Origin: Bacteroidia bacterium
Lineage (GTDB): Bacteria; Bacteroidota; Bacteroidia; J057
Assembly: GCA_041391665.1 (NCBI GenBank)
Contig: JAWKNO010000003.1
Coordinates: 682,001 to 746,000 of the forward strand
DNA length: 64,000 nucleotides
Direction of reading: 5' to 3'
This document shows positions 53,311 to 62,691 of the stretch, piece after piece. The notes beneath the pieces were generated by a model. The model was not told the origin of the DNA, searched no databases, and saw nothing but the letters and a program-made list of their open reading frames with translations. The first letter of the stretch is position 1. Each line of letters starts with the position of its first letter. Both the position numbers and the translations under genes were made by a program.

Positions 53311-53910
53311 CTAACTCTTTTTAGGGAGATTGATTTTAAACTTCCCCTCCCCTGGTTTTTTCTCGCCCTGATCCTTTTCACGCTGGCGCTGCCGCTTCTT
53401 TTTCTTTTTCTGCTGGTTGCGTTTCCATTTATCCACCGCGTTATCCTTGACAAAAACGTAGCGTACCGATACTGCCGTATTAAGCCCAAAACCATTTCCT
53501 TCCCCGGAGGTAAGATGCGGTTTGAAGTCAGCGGAAATATTCAACCCGGCTACGGTCATTTCTGCTCCGAGGATGGCGTCCACACCGGCAATTCCTCCCG
53601 TCCCGTTTTGAAATCCAAAGTGCGGACCTGCACCGTAATAGACATTCGCTCTGCGCGAAAGAATGCTATTGTGCCTGCGGGCCAGAACGTGGAGATAGGT
53701 AGTGCTGTTGAAGTTATTCTGTTTTGATTTAAAATCATTTTGAAGAATGCCCTCTATTGTGACCTTTTTCATCACTCGTTGGTTGACGGTAAGGCCATAA
53801 GAGTTTCCCAGACGAATACCTGCTGTGGTCATATAGGTCTGCGCAAAAAGACCTGTAACAGAAAGAAATGTCAGTGTGACAAAAAACAGAAATTTATGAT
53901 AATACCCCAT
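53311..53910 (-). CDS. Exported protein with small beta-barrel-like body and lysine-rich tail
   Basis: A 199-residue protein with a signal peptide (KFLFFVTLTFLSVTGLFAQ). The mature part alternates polar and hydrophobic residues with many aromatic and glycine residues (TAGIRLGNSYGLTVNQRVMKKVTIEGILQNDF; YYGAGPHFGFQNGTGG; AVSVRYVFV), as in small eight-stranded outer-membrane barrels. The last 40 residues are extremely basic (KKKKKRQRQREKD). I recognise no named family. It is convergent with ribD (7-bp gap). Confidence 0.6.
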   Translation of the reverse strand: MGYYHKFLFFVTLTFLSVTGLFAQTYMTTAGIRLGNSYGLTVNQRVMKKVTIEGILQNDFKSKQNNFNSTTYLHVLARRHNSILSRRANVYYGAGPHFGFQNGTGGIAGVDAILGAEMTVAGLNISADFKPHLTSGEGNGFGLNTAVSVRYVFVKDNAVDKWKRNQQKKKKKRQRQREKDQGEKKPGEGKFKINLPKKS

Positions 53911-54013
53911 GGTTCATTCAGATTAAAGTACAAAGATAAGACAAGCTTTATGTGGAATAGATGCTTATATCGTGCCGAATTTAAGCCCATATGGTTTGTT
54001 TGAGAAATCTAAA

Positions 54014-54050
54014 CAAAAAAAATCCCGCTTCCTGTAAATAGAAAGCGGGA
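54014..54050 (-). terminator. Terminator after ftsZ
   Basis: Read leftwards, CCCGCTT and AAGCGGG form a seven-bp stem (54024-54030 with 54043-54049) followed on the minus strand by a run of eight T (54014-54022). It lies 35 bp beyond the ftsZ stop and ends the division cluster transcript. Confidence 0.75.
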
Positions 54051-54083
54051 AGGGATTGAAAGTATAAAAAAATTTCTTCTCTC

Positions 54084-55394
54084 TTAATCTACATTATCAT
54101 GCAGGAAAGAGTTATTGTCTTTGAGTTTATACTTTCTGTCGTGGTCTTCGTCAACACTTAAACGCGAAAGCTGGGATTTATGATCCGGCTTTTCGGGGTC
54201 TACAAGCACACTTTTCCGTAAATACGCAGGTACGGTTTCGAGTCCCTGAAGACTTTCCGGGTCATGAAGATCATAAACCTTGGAATTTAACTTTTTGATT
54301 CTTTGTTCTCTTTCGAGGTGGTTCAACCGGCGGATTTCTTTTTCGCGGCGAATCACTTCTTCTTCGTCGAGCTGATGATGTTTTACCGGCGAAGCAGTTT
54401 TTTCGGCTTCTACGACCGGAGTTGCTTGTTTTTTCACTTCATCATACCGGGTAGCGATTACGGTAACGCGGATTTTTTCGCCCATAGACTCATCATATAC
54501 GATACCGTAAATGATGTTGGACTGGTTACCGGCACATTCCTGCACATATTCCACCACCTGTGTGGTTTCGTCCATACGGAGAGAGTCTTCAGAAGCAGTA
54601 ATATTCACTACAATACCACGTGCACCTTCTACCCCGATATTATCGAGCAGCGGAGAGTTAATCGCCATTTCAACGGCCTGCATAGCGCGACCATCGCCTT
54701 CGGCTGTCGCAGTACCCATGAGGGCCTTACCGCCATCGCGCATGATGGTACATACGTCTGCAAAGTCAACGTTGATATACCCTTCGGTAGTGATGATTTC
54801 AGCGATCCCTTTGGCAGCATTGCAGAGCACCTGATCAGCTTCTTCAAATGCCCGCTTCATGGTCACATTGGATCCGAGGATTTTGTGAAGGTTATTGTTG
54901 TCAATGACGATCAGCGTATCCACGACACTTTGAAGCTCGGCGATACCGGCGAGTGCCTGCTGGGTTCTGCGCGGGCCTTCAAATTTGAAGGGTGTGGTAA
55001 CGATCCCAACCGTGAGAACGCCCATTTCCTTGGCCATTGCTGCGAGCACAGGTGCAGCACCGGTACCGGTACCGCCGCCCATCCCGGCAGTAATAAATAC
55101 CATTTTGGTATTTTCTTTCAGGACAGAACGCACCTCTTCGAGGCTTTCGATAGCAGATTTTTTTCCGATTTCGGGGTTTGCACCTGCGCCGAGGCCTTCG
55201 GTCTGGTTGGCACCCAAACGAATTTTGGAGGGGATAGGACTATTTTTTAATGCCTGGAGATCAGTATTACAGACAATGAAGTCAACGCCTTCAATGCCTT
55301 TTTCGAACATATTGTTCACTGCATTCCCACCGCCGCCACCTACTCCCACTACCTTTATGATAGAGTTTTGATTTTTTGGAAATTCAAATTGCAT
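54084..55394 (-). CDS. ftsZ: Cell division protein FtsZ
   Basis: Tubulin-like GTPase of 436 residues that polymerises into the division ring. The N-terminus has VGVGGGGGNAVNNM (nucleotide loop), the tubulin signature GMGGGTGTGAAP lies near residue 105, and the T7 catalytic loop NVDFADVCTIM near 205. After the core (about residue 315) comes a charged linker of about 100 residues; no clear classical C-terminal conserved peptide is evident at the end (LKDNNSFLHDNVD), though such tails vary in Bacteroidota. Last gene of the leftward dcw cluster, 30 bp after ftsA. Confidence 0.97.
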   Translation of the reverse strand: MQFEFPKNQNSIIKVVGVGGGGGNAVNNMFEKGIEGVDFIVCNTDLQALKNSPIPSKIRLGANQTEGLGAGANPEIGKKSAIESLEEVRSVLKENTKMVFITAGMGGGTGTGAAPVLAAMAKEMGVLTVGIVTTPFKFEGPRRTQQALAGIAELQSVVDTLIVIDNNNLHKILGSNVTMKRAFEEADQVLCNAAKGIAEIITTEGYINVDFADVCTIMRDGGKALMGTATAEGDGRAMQAVEMAINSPLLDNIGVEGARGIVVNITASEDSLRMDETTQVVEYVQECAGNQSNIIYGIVYDESMGEKIRVTVIATRYDEVKKQATPVVEAEKTASPVKHHQLDEEEVIRREKEIRRLNHLEREQRIKKLNSKVYDLHDPESLQGLETVPAYLRKSVLVDPEKPDHKSQLSRLSVDEDHDRKYKLKDNNSFLHDNVD

Positions 55395-55423
55395 GGCTAA
55401 TATTTTTTGATGTGAGTCTCTTT

Positions 55424-56740
55424 TTATTCAATAAAATCACCGGTATTGGTCAGTGTACTTTCAAACCAGGTTTTCACTTTGTCGATGAAACTGATTCTGG
55501 GGCCGCCACCGCGCTGTTGAAACTGAGAAACAGCTTCGCGTTTTGCACTGGTGCGGACAGGTTCTAGTTCATTTGCTTCCAGTCCCATAATCACAAGACC
55601 GGTTCCGGTAGCATACATAGGGAAGTTTACTTCGTCCACCAGACCGCTGGCCAGGTGTTCTCCAGGAAGACCGATGCGGGTATCGATTCCTGTAACATAC
55701 TCCACACATTGTTTCATATGTTGCAGTTGAGAGCCACCGCCGGTGACCACGATCCCTGCAACCAGTTTATCTTCATATCCCGAATTTTTGATCTCAGCGG
55801 CAATAAACTCGGTAATTTCTTCCATCCTTGACTGGATCACACGAGCCAGCATGCTCTTGTGTATTTCCTTTGCGGGCCGGTCGCGTGGTCCGGGAATACT
55901 GATCACCACATCTTCCGTTACTGCGTCAGCCAGAGCGCTTCCGTACTGGACTTTCAGCAGTTCTGCATGTTTTTTCATGACTTTACAGCCATGTTTGATG
56001 TCCTCAGTTACGATGTTTCCACCGAAAGGAATGACTGCGGTATGGCGAATAATATTATTCTCAAATACTGCAATATCTGTCGTACCACCACCGATATCAA
56101 CCAAACAAACACCCGCTTCTTTTTCCTCAGGAGTCAGCACAGCAGCACTCGATGCCAGCGGTTCGAGGATAAGCTCGGCCACTTCAAGCCCGGCCCGTAC
56201 CACGCATTTATAGATATTATTGGCTGCGGTAGTCTGGCCGGTTACAATATGGAAGTTGCCTTCCAGACGTACCCCGGACATGCCTACGGGATCAATAATT
56301 CCGGACTGCGCATCAACCGTGTACTCCTGCGGAAGTACGTGGATGATTTCTGTACCAGGCTGGGTAGCGATTTTGAACATGTCCATGTGGAGACGGCTCA
56401 CGTCATCCTGAGCAATTTCAAAATCGGGATTGTTCAGTGTAATAATACCCTTGTGTTGCATGCTGCGTACATGCTCACCGGCTATTCCGACATGAACCAC
56501 CTCAATTTTAATTCCTGACTGTTTTTCAGCTTCGGCAATCGCTTCGCGAATCGCCTGAACTGTTTTTTCAATGTTGACAACAACACCACGGCTTACACCG
56601 TCGGAATGAGACTTGCCCAAACCCAGGATGTTGATTTTGCCAAATTCGTTGCGTTTACCGACAATGGCGCAAATTTTTGTTGTGCCAATGTCCAGACCTA
56701 CGACGATTTTTTCGGTTGACATTCCTTTTTCTGAAGACAT
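55424..56740 (-). CDS. ftsA: Cell division protein FtsA
   Basis: Actin-like ATPase of 438 residues that ties FtsZ to the membrane. VGLDIGTTKICAIVG is the phosphate 1 loop, CLVDIGGGTTDIAVFENN phosphate 2, and VVTGGGSQLQHM the adenosine motif. The start is the first of two near methionines (MSSEKGMSTEKIVVG). The C-terminus ends with VKTWFESTLTNTGDFIE, which contains the amphipathic membrane-targeting helix. It lies between ftsQ and ftsZ in the usual order. Confidence 0.96.
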   Translation of the reverse strand: MSSEKGMSTEKIVVGLDIGTTKICAIVGKRNEFGKINILGLGKSHSDGVSRGVVVNIEKTVQAIREAIAEAEKQSGIKIEVVHVGIAGEHVRSMQHKGIITLNNPDFEIAQDDVSRLHMDMFKIATQPGTEIIHVLPQEYTVDAQSGIIDPVGMSGVRLEGNFHIVTGQTTAANNIYKCVVRAGLEVAELILEPLASSAAVLTPEEKEAGVCLVDIGGGTTDIAVFENNIIRHTAVIPFGGNIVTEDIKHGCKVMKKHAELLKVQYGSALADAVTEDVVISIPGPRDRPAKEIHKSMLARVIQSRMEEITEFIAAEIKNSGYEDKLVAGIVVTGGGSQLQHMKQCVEYVTGIDTRIGLPGEHLASGLVDEVNFPMYATGTGLVIMGLEANELEPVRTSAKREAVSQFQQRGGGPRISFIDKVKTWFESTLTNTGDFIE

Positions 56741-56799
56741 AGCTTTGCGTTTAATTTTTAGGACTTTCGTTACTTAGCTGAGCAAGTATGACGTAATTT

Positions 56800-57678
56800 T
56801 TATGATCGTTTTCTTTTTGCCACCACCTGGCCTCTGAACTCCACGCTCACATACCGGTACCTGTCCAACCCTACTTCCCGCACCACCTGACGATAAAAAT
56901 CCAACAGGTTGTTGAACTTCTCCTCGATTCTCACAGGCTGGCCAAACTCCACATACATATCCCCTACCTGTGGATACAATACCAGTTCTCCACTTTGTTT
57001 GATCTCTACTTCTGAAATCTGGGCATTCCAGAATTCATGGGTATTGATGTAGTTTAATACCGGCAGTGCTGCCAGGATTGTGGTACACTCAAACGTATCT
57101 ACAATTGCCTCGTTAAAATCTCCTCTCACCAGCACTACATTGGCAGCATGCCTGTATGAATCCGGAAACTTATGGCCACCTTCGTCGAGGTAAACGGAGT
57201 TTCCGTCATTATTAATGAGTCTTGCTACCGGCTTGCGAAGTTTCGCCTCAATATGCAAGGCGCCCTGTATGCTTTTATAGATTTCCGCCTCCTCAATCGT
57301 TGGATCTGATTTGATGATTGTCTCCAGCTCTTTCAGGTCCAGACGGTTCATTTTTTCGCCGATGATCTTGCGTTCCCCATTATCTGTAATGACTTTGGTA
57401 ATATCTTCTGCATTCAGAAACTGATTATCACTGTCAGCTTCTATTTTGACCTGAATATCACTCAGCGCCATATTCTGCTGATACAGCCCGGCAAGGGAAA
57501 ACAAGACCAGCACAACAGCTGCTATTGCCGGATAAAGAAGTGCGTTTTTCATTCTGATTTTCCCGAAGGAAACAGACGTCTTCCGGCGCTTCTTTTTCTC
57601 CGCATCGATTTCCTCAAAAGGCCGGTTGAGCCTTGGAGCTGCTGTGCGGGGTGAATATGCTTTTACCAGAAAAAACAT
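56800..57678 (-). CDS. ftsQ: Cell division protein FtsQ
   Basis: A 292-residue bitopic division protein. A cytoplasmic basic stretch (KKKRRKTSVSFGKIRMK) precedes one membrane segment (LLYPAIAAVVLVLFSLAGLY, about 46-66), then a POTRA domain (LSDIQVKIEADSDNQFLNAEDITKVI) and the beta domain with EAKLRKPVARLINNDG and VYLDEGGHKF. This is the FtsQ/DivIB layout, and the gene is in the right place between murC and ftsA. The first ATG is assumed; a start further in (MKNALLYP) is possible. Confidence 0.88.
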   Translation of the reverse strand: MFFLVKAYSPRTAAPRLNRPFEEIDAEKKKRRKTSVSFGKIRMKNALLYPAIAAVVLVLFSLAGLYQQNMALSDIQVKIEADSDNQFLNAEDITKVITDNGERKIIGEKMNRLDLKELETIIKSDPTIEEAEIYKSIQGALHIEAKLRKPVARLINNDGNSVYLDEGGHKFPDSYRHAANVVLVRGDFNEAIVDTFECTTILAALPVLNYINTHEFWNAQISEVEIKQSGELVLYPQVGDMYVEFGQPVRIEEKFNNLLDFYRQVVREVGLDRYRYVSVEFRGQVVAKRKRS

Positions 57679-57701
57679 GGTAGTTCGTTAAATTTGTTCG
57701 G

Positions 57702-59048
57702 TTAGTAAGTTTTATCTATCTGTTCTGTCAGGGTCTTTATTTTTATTGTTTCCCGGTCAATGTCTCCTGCTCCCAGGCTCATAATGACGGCAGGTTTTTC
57801 TATCCATTCGCGCAACTGGTCCGCCATCGTCTCCTTCGTCACCATTGCTTTCTGCGAACAGGTTATTCGTTCCAGCAACTTTTCGGAAGTAATTCCTGGC
57901 AGCGGTTCTTCTCTGGCCGGGTATATATCCATCAGGATTACCGCATCTGATTTAGATAATTCTTCGGCAAACCCGTCCATAAAATCCCTCGTGCGGGTAA
58001 ACAGGTGCGGCTGAAAAATCACAATCAGTTTACGCTCCGGAAACAGGTCTCTGGCTGTTCTGACCACAGCAGCTATCTCCGTAGGGTGATGGGCATAATC
58101 ATCGACATAGGTCAGTGTTTCGCTATGCGCATGCACATCAAACCTTCTGTAAATGCCGCTGAATGAGGTAACCGCCTTTCTTATCCCTGCTTCATCTGCG
58201 CCACAATGCAATGCAACCGCTATAGCTGCAACCATATTTTTCACATTATGTCTTCCGGGCATAGGCAGTACCAGATCTGCGATTTTTATACCCGGAGCTA
58301 CAAAATCAAAAGTAGTAGTCAGGTTTTCAAACCGAAGGTTTTCTGCATAATAGGTTCCAGCCTCAAGTCCAAATGTTTCTGACTTATGATCAGGAAACTG
58401 GTCTTTCAGCGTTTCTTCTATCAGCAAATATTCCGACTGCCCGGCAAAAACAGTATAGTTTTCGCGCATGGCTTCCGGTGTACCATAGATATCCAGATGA
58501 TCTGCGTCCAGAGAAGTTATCACGGCAAACGCTGGTGTCAATGTCAGAAAAGAACGATCGTATTCATCTGCTTCGACCACCAGCCAGTCGGTGGTTCCCA
58601 GCATAAAATTCGCTTTCAGGTTGTTGGATATTCCACCCAGAAATGCTGTACAGTTAATATTGCTGCTTTGCAATACATGGGTAAGCATCGTGGATGTGGT
58701 CGTCTTGCCATGGGTTCCGGCGACCGCAAGCGTACGGTAAGAGCGGCTGATTTCGCCCAACGCCTGAGAGCGTTTCATGGTAGGCACGCCAGCGTTTACG
58801 GCAGCCGTATATTCCACACTTTGTTTGCTGATCGCAGGCGTATATATCATCAGATCCTGTCCTTCCAGATGGGCAGCATCCATGGTGTAAAAAACTGTCA
58901 TCCCCTCTGACTCCAACTGGTCGGTAACGATGGACCGCGAACGGTCATATCCACTCACGCGGTTTCCCTTCAGATGGAAATATTGTGCAAGCGCACTCAT
59001 TCCGATTCCTCCGATCCCCAAAAAGTAGATATTTTTCACTTCGTTCAT
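57702..59048 (-). CDS. murC: UDP-N-acetylmuramate-L-alanine ligase MurC
   Basis: A 448-residue ligase that adds L-alanine to UDP-MurNAc, the first peptide step of peptidoglycan. FLGIGGIGMSALAQYF is the N-terminal Rossmann loop, VAGTHGKTTTSTM the ATP loop, and VVEADEYDRSFL and SLDADHLDIYG the central domain motifs, with YVDDYAHHPTEI in the C-terminal part. It overlaps murG by four bases at its 5' end. Confidence 0.96.
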   Translation of the reverse strand: MNEVKNIYFLGIGGIGMSALAQYFHLKGNRVSGYDRSRSIVTDQLESEGMTVFYTMDAAHLEGQDLMIYTPAISKQSVEYTAAVNAGVPTMKRSQALGEISRSYRTLAVAGTHGKTTTSTMLTHVLQSSNINCTAFLGGISNNLKANFMLGTTDWLVVEADEYDRSFLTLTPAFAVITSLDADHLDIYGTPEAMRENYTVFAGQSEYLLIEETLKDQFPDHKSETFGLEAGTYYAENLRFENLTTTFDFVAPGIKIADLVLPMPGRHNVKNMVAAIAVALHCGADEAGIRKAVTSFSGIYRRFDVHAHSETLTYVDDYAHHPTEIAAVVRTARDLFPERKLIVIFQPHLFTRTRDFMDGFAEELSKSDAVILMDIYPAREEPLPGITSEKLLERITCSQKAMVTKETMADQLREWIEKPAVIMSLGAGDIDRETIKIKTLTEQIDKTY

Positions 59049-60142
59049 ATTTTTCCAGTACTAAAGAGTTCATCTACAATCTCTTTTGCCGCATTGTGTT
59101 TTTCCATGGCAGAGATTTTATCAGTCAGTTGTGTCAGTCTTTTTTTATCTCCCAGAATAGCCAGTGCTTCATCTACCAATTTTGCCCGGGCATCTTTATC
59201 CTGAACCAAAACGGCAGCATCTTTTTCAGAAAGAGACAGAGCATTTTTGGTCTGATGATCCTCGGCTACGTTGGGTGAGGGGACAAGTACAGATGGCTTT
59301 GAAAGCGCAATCAACTCCGAAATCGTACTGCCACCTGCACGGCTGATAATCAAATCCGCAGCCGAATATGCAACAGCCATATCATCGATAAATGGCATCA
59401 ACTTTATATTCGGATGGCTGGTAATTGCCGGAGCCAGCGTCTCATAATACCTTTTGCCGCATTGCCAGACCAGCTGAACGTCTGCATCAATGATCTTTTG
59501 CAGGTTTTGCTGCAAAGCATCATTGAGCGTCAACGCACCCAGACTTCCGCCAAGGCTCAACAAAACCGGCTTGTTGGGATCCATACCCAGTTTTGCTGCG
59601 GCTTCTGCTCTCGGAGACAGGCCGAAGGTTCTGATCGGATTGCCCGTAACGACTACTTTTCCTGTTGGGAAATACTTTTTTGCATCTGCATTTCCCAGCA
59701 AAATACCAGAAGCCTTAGGCGCAAGCCATTTGTTGACCAAACCCGGGTAAGCATTTTGTTCACAGATAAACAGCGGGATTTTTTTCCATGCAGCTACTCT
59801 TCCCAGAGGGCCGCTGGCAAATCCCCCCACCCCCACTACAATCTCCGGGCGGAACCTGTTGACAATCGTGAGCGCCTGAACAATACTTACCACAAACTTT
59901 AAAGGAAAGAGCAGGTTGCGCACAATGTTTTGCAACGTGATCTGGCGGTGAATGCCACTGATCCATACCGCTTCGATCGGAAAATTATATTTAGGCACCA
60001 CGGTCAGCTCCATACCGCCATTGGCACCGACAAACAGAATATCCGCGTCCGGTTCCCGGCGCTTTATTTCATTCGCAATTGATACAGCAGGAAAAATATG
60101 GCCTCCTGTACCACCTCCCGATATGATAACTTTTCTGCTCAT
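59045..60142 (-). CDS. murG: UDP-GlcNAc:lipid II precursor transferase MurG
   Basis: A 365-residue GT-B transferase that converts lipid I to lipid II on the inner face of the membrane. ISGGGTGGHIFPAVSIANEI is the glycine-rich donor loop, followed by VGVGGFASGPLGRVAAW and EQNAYPGLVNKWLA; the C-terminal half has LLSLGGSLGALTLND and ISRAGGSTISEL. It overlaps the neighbouring ftsW and murC genes by four bases on each side, a tightly coupled arrangement. Confidence 0.96.
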   Translation of the reverse strand: MSRKVIISGGGTGGHIFPAVSIANEIKRREPDADILFVGANGGMELTVVPKYNFPIEAVWISGIHRQITLQNIVRNLLFPLKFVVSIVQALTIVNRFRPEIVVGVGGFASGPLGRVAAWKKIPLFICEQNAYPGLVNKWLAPKASGILLGNADAKKYFPTGKVVVTGNPIRTFGLSPRAEAAAKLGMDPNKPVLLSLGGSLGALTLNDALQQNLQKIIDADVQLVWQCGKRYYETLAPAITSHPNIKLMPFIDDMAVAYSAADLIISRAGGSTISELIALSKPSVLVPSPNVAEDHQTKNALSLSEKDAAVLVQDKDARAKLVDEALAILGDKKRLTQLTDKISAMEKHNAAKEIVDELFSTGKI

Positions 60143-61338
60143 GCCTGACGTGCGGGTCTAAATTTTACGTTTCCCTGTGGTTTGATATTTTTAAAAACGC
60201 CTGGTTTTCTTGCCTGTTTCTTCTCACTTGGGTCCATTGCCTCACGGCTTACACTCAGGATAATTCCCAACGAGATCGAAGTCATAAGGATAGAGGTACC
60301 TCCCATACTGATAAGAGGAAGGGTAAGCCCGGTTACCGGCAACAATCCAACGGTAACCCCCATATTTAGCATAGCCTGCAAAACGAGTATAAATGATAAT
60401 CCTGCCGCCATCAGGGCCCCAAATGTCTTACTCACAGTAACAATACTCACGCTCCTGAAAAGCAGCATGAGGTACAATCCGATTACAATCATTCCTCCCA
60501 AAAGGCCATATTCTTCTATGATAATTGCATACACAAAGTCAGCATGTGCCAGCGGGATAAAGTTTCTCTGTGCACTTTTGCCCACTCCTTTTCCAAAAAA
60601 TCCGCCGGAAGCGATGGCCACGTTGGCCTGAGTGGTCTGCACGTTGCCATCGTAATACTCGTTGGTCATTCGCTCTACATAATCGCCCCAGCGCGACTGC
60701 CAGGTTTCAGAACGTTTTGCAGTCATCACCAGAATGATCAGTCCGATAAATGCAATTCCGGCCAGCATGCCCAAATATTTGATATCAATCCCTGCAATAA
60801 ACATGACCATAATGCTGGCGATAAACATCAGCGCTGCTGTACTAAGGTCAGAAGGTGCAATCAATCCACAGATCACCGATACCCAAAAAAGCGAAGGAAG
60901 AAAACCTTCATAAAAATCTTTGATCACGTCCTGCCGTTGTGTGAGAAGCTTTGCCAGATAAATCATCAGGGTGAGCTTCGCAAGGTCGGAAGGCTGGAAA
61001 GACTGGCCGAAAATCGAAATCCATCGCGCAGCTTCATTCACCTCACTACCCTGGAAAATAGTATATAACAACAGGGGGATTGTGATAATCAGCAAAATGT
61101 TTGTAATGCGTGCAAAAATCCGGTAGTCCAGCAGGTGAATGGCGAAAATGACAAAAAAGCCAATTCCCAGCAGTATCGTATGTTTAACCAAAAAATACTC
61201 TGTATCGCCCCCGTGAAGCCGGAAGGATAAAGCACTGGATGCACTGTAAACAGCCAGAATACTTACAAGCGAGATCAGGATCACCAGAATCCAGATGATC
61301 TTATCTCCTTTTAGTCTATGTAGAATCCAGCGTATCAT
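60139..61338 (-). CDS. ftsW: SEDS-family septal peptidoglycan polymerase FtsW
   Basis: A 399-residue integral membrane protein of ten segments, the glycan polymerase at the septum. Typical FtsW/RodA signatures are WISIFGQSFQPSDLAKL, FVYAIIIEEYGLLGGMIVIGLY and TGLTLPLISMGGTSILM; the position between murD and murG favours FtsW over RodA. The long basic tail (KKQARKPGVFKNIKPQG) extends into the cytoplasm. Confidence 0.93.
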   Translation of the reverse strand: MIRWILHRLKGDKIIWILVILISLVSILAVYSASSALSFRLHGGDTEYFLVKHTILLGIGFFVIFAIHLLDYRIFARITNILLIITIPLLLYTIFQGSEVNEAARWISIFGQSFQPSDLAKLTLMIYLAKLLTQRQDVIKDFYEGFLPSLFWVSVICGLIAPSDLSTAALMFIASIMVMFIAGIDIKYLGMLAGIAFIGLIILVMTAKRSETWQSRWGDYVERMTNEYYDGNVQTTQANVAIASGGFFGKGVGKSAQRNFIPLAHADFVYAIIIEEYGLLGGMIVIGLYLMLLFRSVSIVTVSKTFGALMAAGLSFILVLQAMLNMGVTVGLLPVTGLTLPLISMGGTSILMTSISLGIILSVSREAMDPSEKKQARKPGVFKNIKPQGNVKFRPARQA

Positions 61339-61348
61339 TTTGCTGTAT

Positions 61349-62689
61349 TTATGAGTTTTTCTTCTTTTGAATCATTTCCTGTACGACTGTTTTAAACTGT
61401 TTTCCTCTGTCTTCATAGTTGTTAAACAGATCAAAACTTGCACATGCAGGTGAAAGCAGAACCGTATCTCCTGATTGTGATAGTCCCCGGGCAGTCTCAA
61501 CCGCTGCGCTCATACTCATTGCCTGATATACCGGCGCATGAAACGCTTTGAGAAATTTTCCTTTATTTTCTCCCAGGACAACAATGGCCTTCACCTTTTC
61601 CAGGACAAGCGGTATAAGTGAAGTGTAATCATTTCCTTTATCAACCCCTCCGGCAATCCATACAATTGGCCCTTCCAGTCCTTCCAATGCGAAATAGACA
61701 GCGTCCACATTTGTGGCTTTGGAGTCATTGATGTACCGAATACCATCCATGTCGCCAGCAGGCTCCAACCTGTGTTCAATCGGGGAGAATGTCTTCAGTG
61801 CCGGCAAAACCGCCTTTACATCCACGCCATAGGCTTCAACTGCCAGAAGTGCAGCCAGGGTATTTGCCTCGTTGTGTTTTCCAAGGAGTTTCATTTCCCT
61901 GAAATCCATCAAAGGCCCTGTAGAAGCCAGACACAGCTGATGGTTTTCCATCCACGCCGCAGAATCTGGCGCTTTTTTAAGACCAAATCCCAGCATTTGG
62001 GCCGACACCTTCGTTTTCTCCATCATTCGCAAGCTTTGTTCATCTTCCAGACACCAAATGAATGCATTATGCATGGTCTGATTCTCTGTAATTCTGAATT
62101 TTGCTGCGGCATAGTTGTCGAAATTGTAGCCATACCGATCCAGATGGTCAGGCGTAATATTCAGCAGAACAGCCACTTCGGGGTGGAAATTTTGGATATC
62201 GTCCAGTTGGAAACTACTGATTTCCAGCACATATCCTTCCCTTTTGCCCATGGCAACCTGTAAGGCGAAGCTCTGGCCGATGTTACCACCCAGACCCACG
62301 TCTTTTCCTGCTGCTATGAGCAAATGATAAATCAAGGAAGTAGTAGTGGTTTTCCCATTACTACCTGTGATTCCGATGATTCTCGCATGGGTATAGCGGG
62401 AAGCATATTCTATTTCGGAAATCACGGATTTACCCGCTGCTTTCAACTGCTGAATGATTGGCACGGTACCGGGAATTCCCGGACTTTTCACAATCACATC
62501 TGCTTCAAAGAACTTATCTATACTGTGCGTTCCTTCTTCGAATGGAATCGCATGTTGTATCAATTCACTTTTATAATTCTCCTTTATCGACCCTGTATCA
62601 GATAGCCATACTTCTTCCCCCTGTTTCTTTGCCAGAATAGCTGCACCTACGCCACTTTCCCCCCCTCCCAGAATTGCTGTTTTGGCCAT
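61349..62689 (-). CDS. murD: UDP-N-acetylmuramoylalanine-D-glutamate ligase MurD
   Basis: A 446-residue ligase that adds D-glutamate to UDP-MurNAc-L-Ala. ILGGGESGVGAAILA is the N-terminal UDP loop, GITGSNGKTTTTSLIYHLL the ATP loop, EISSFQLDDI and NITPDHLDRYG the central domain, and INDSKATNVDAV the C-terminal contact motif; SPACASFDLFNNYEDRGKQFK closes it. The stop is 10 bp from ftsW and the start 2 bp from mraY. Confidence 0.96.
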   Translation of the reverse strand: MAKTAILGGGESGVGAAILAKKQGEEVWLSDTGSIKENYKSELIQHAIPFEEGTHSIDKFFEADVIVKSPGIPGTVPIIQQLKAAGKSVISEIEYASRYTHARIIGITGSNGKTTTTSLIYHLLIAAGKDVGLGGNIGQSFALQVAMGKREGYVLEISSFQLDDIQNFHPEVAVLLNITPDHLDRYGYNFDNYAAAKFRITENQTMHNAFIWCLEDEQSLRMMEKTKVSAQMLGFGLKKAPDSAAWMENHQLCLASTGPLMDFREMKLLGKHNEANTLAALLAVEAYGVDVKAVLPALKTFSPIEHRLEPAGDMDGIRYINDSKATNVDAVYFALEGLEGPIVWIAGGVDKGNDYTSLIPLVLEKVKAIVVLGENKGKFLKAFHAPVYQAMSMSAAVETARGLSQSGDTVLLSPACASFDLFNNYEDRGKQFKTVVQEMIQKKKNS

Positions 62690-62691
62690 TG

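Noticed and set aside
54303..55250. Long open frame antisense to ftsZ (and similar ones antisense to tkt, mnmE and ftsA)
   Set aside because: They are shadows of well-supported genes in GC-richer DNA, with no family features or translation signals.
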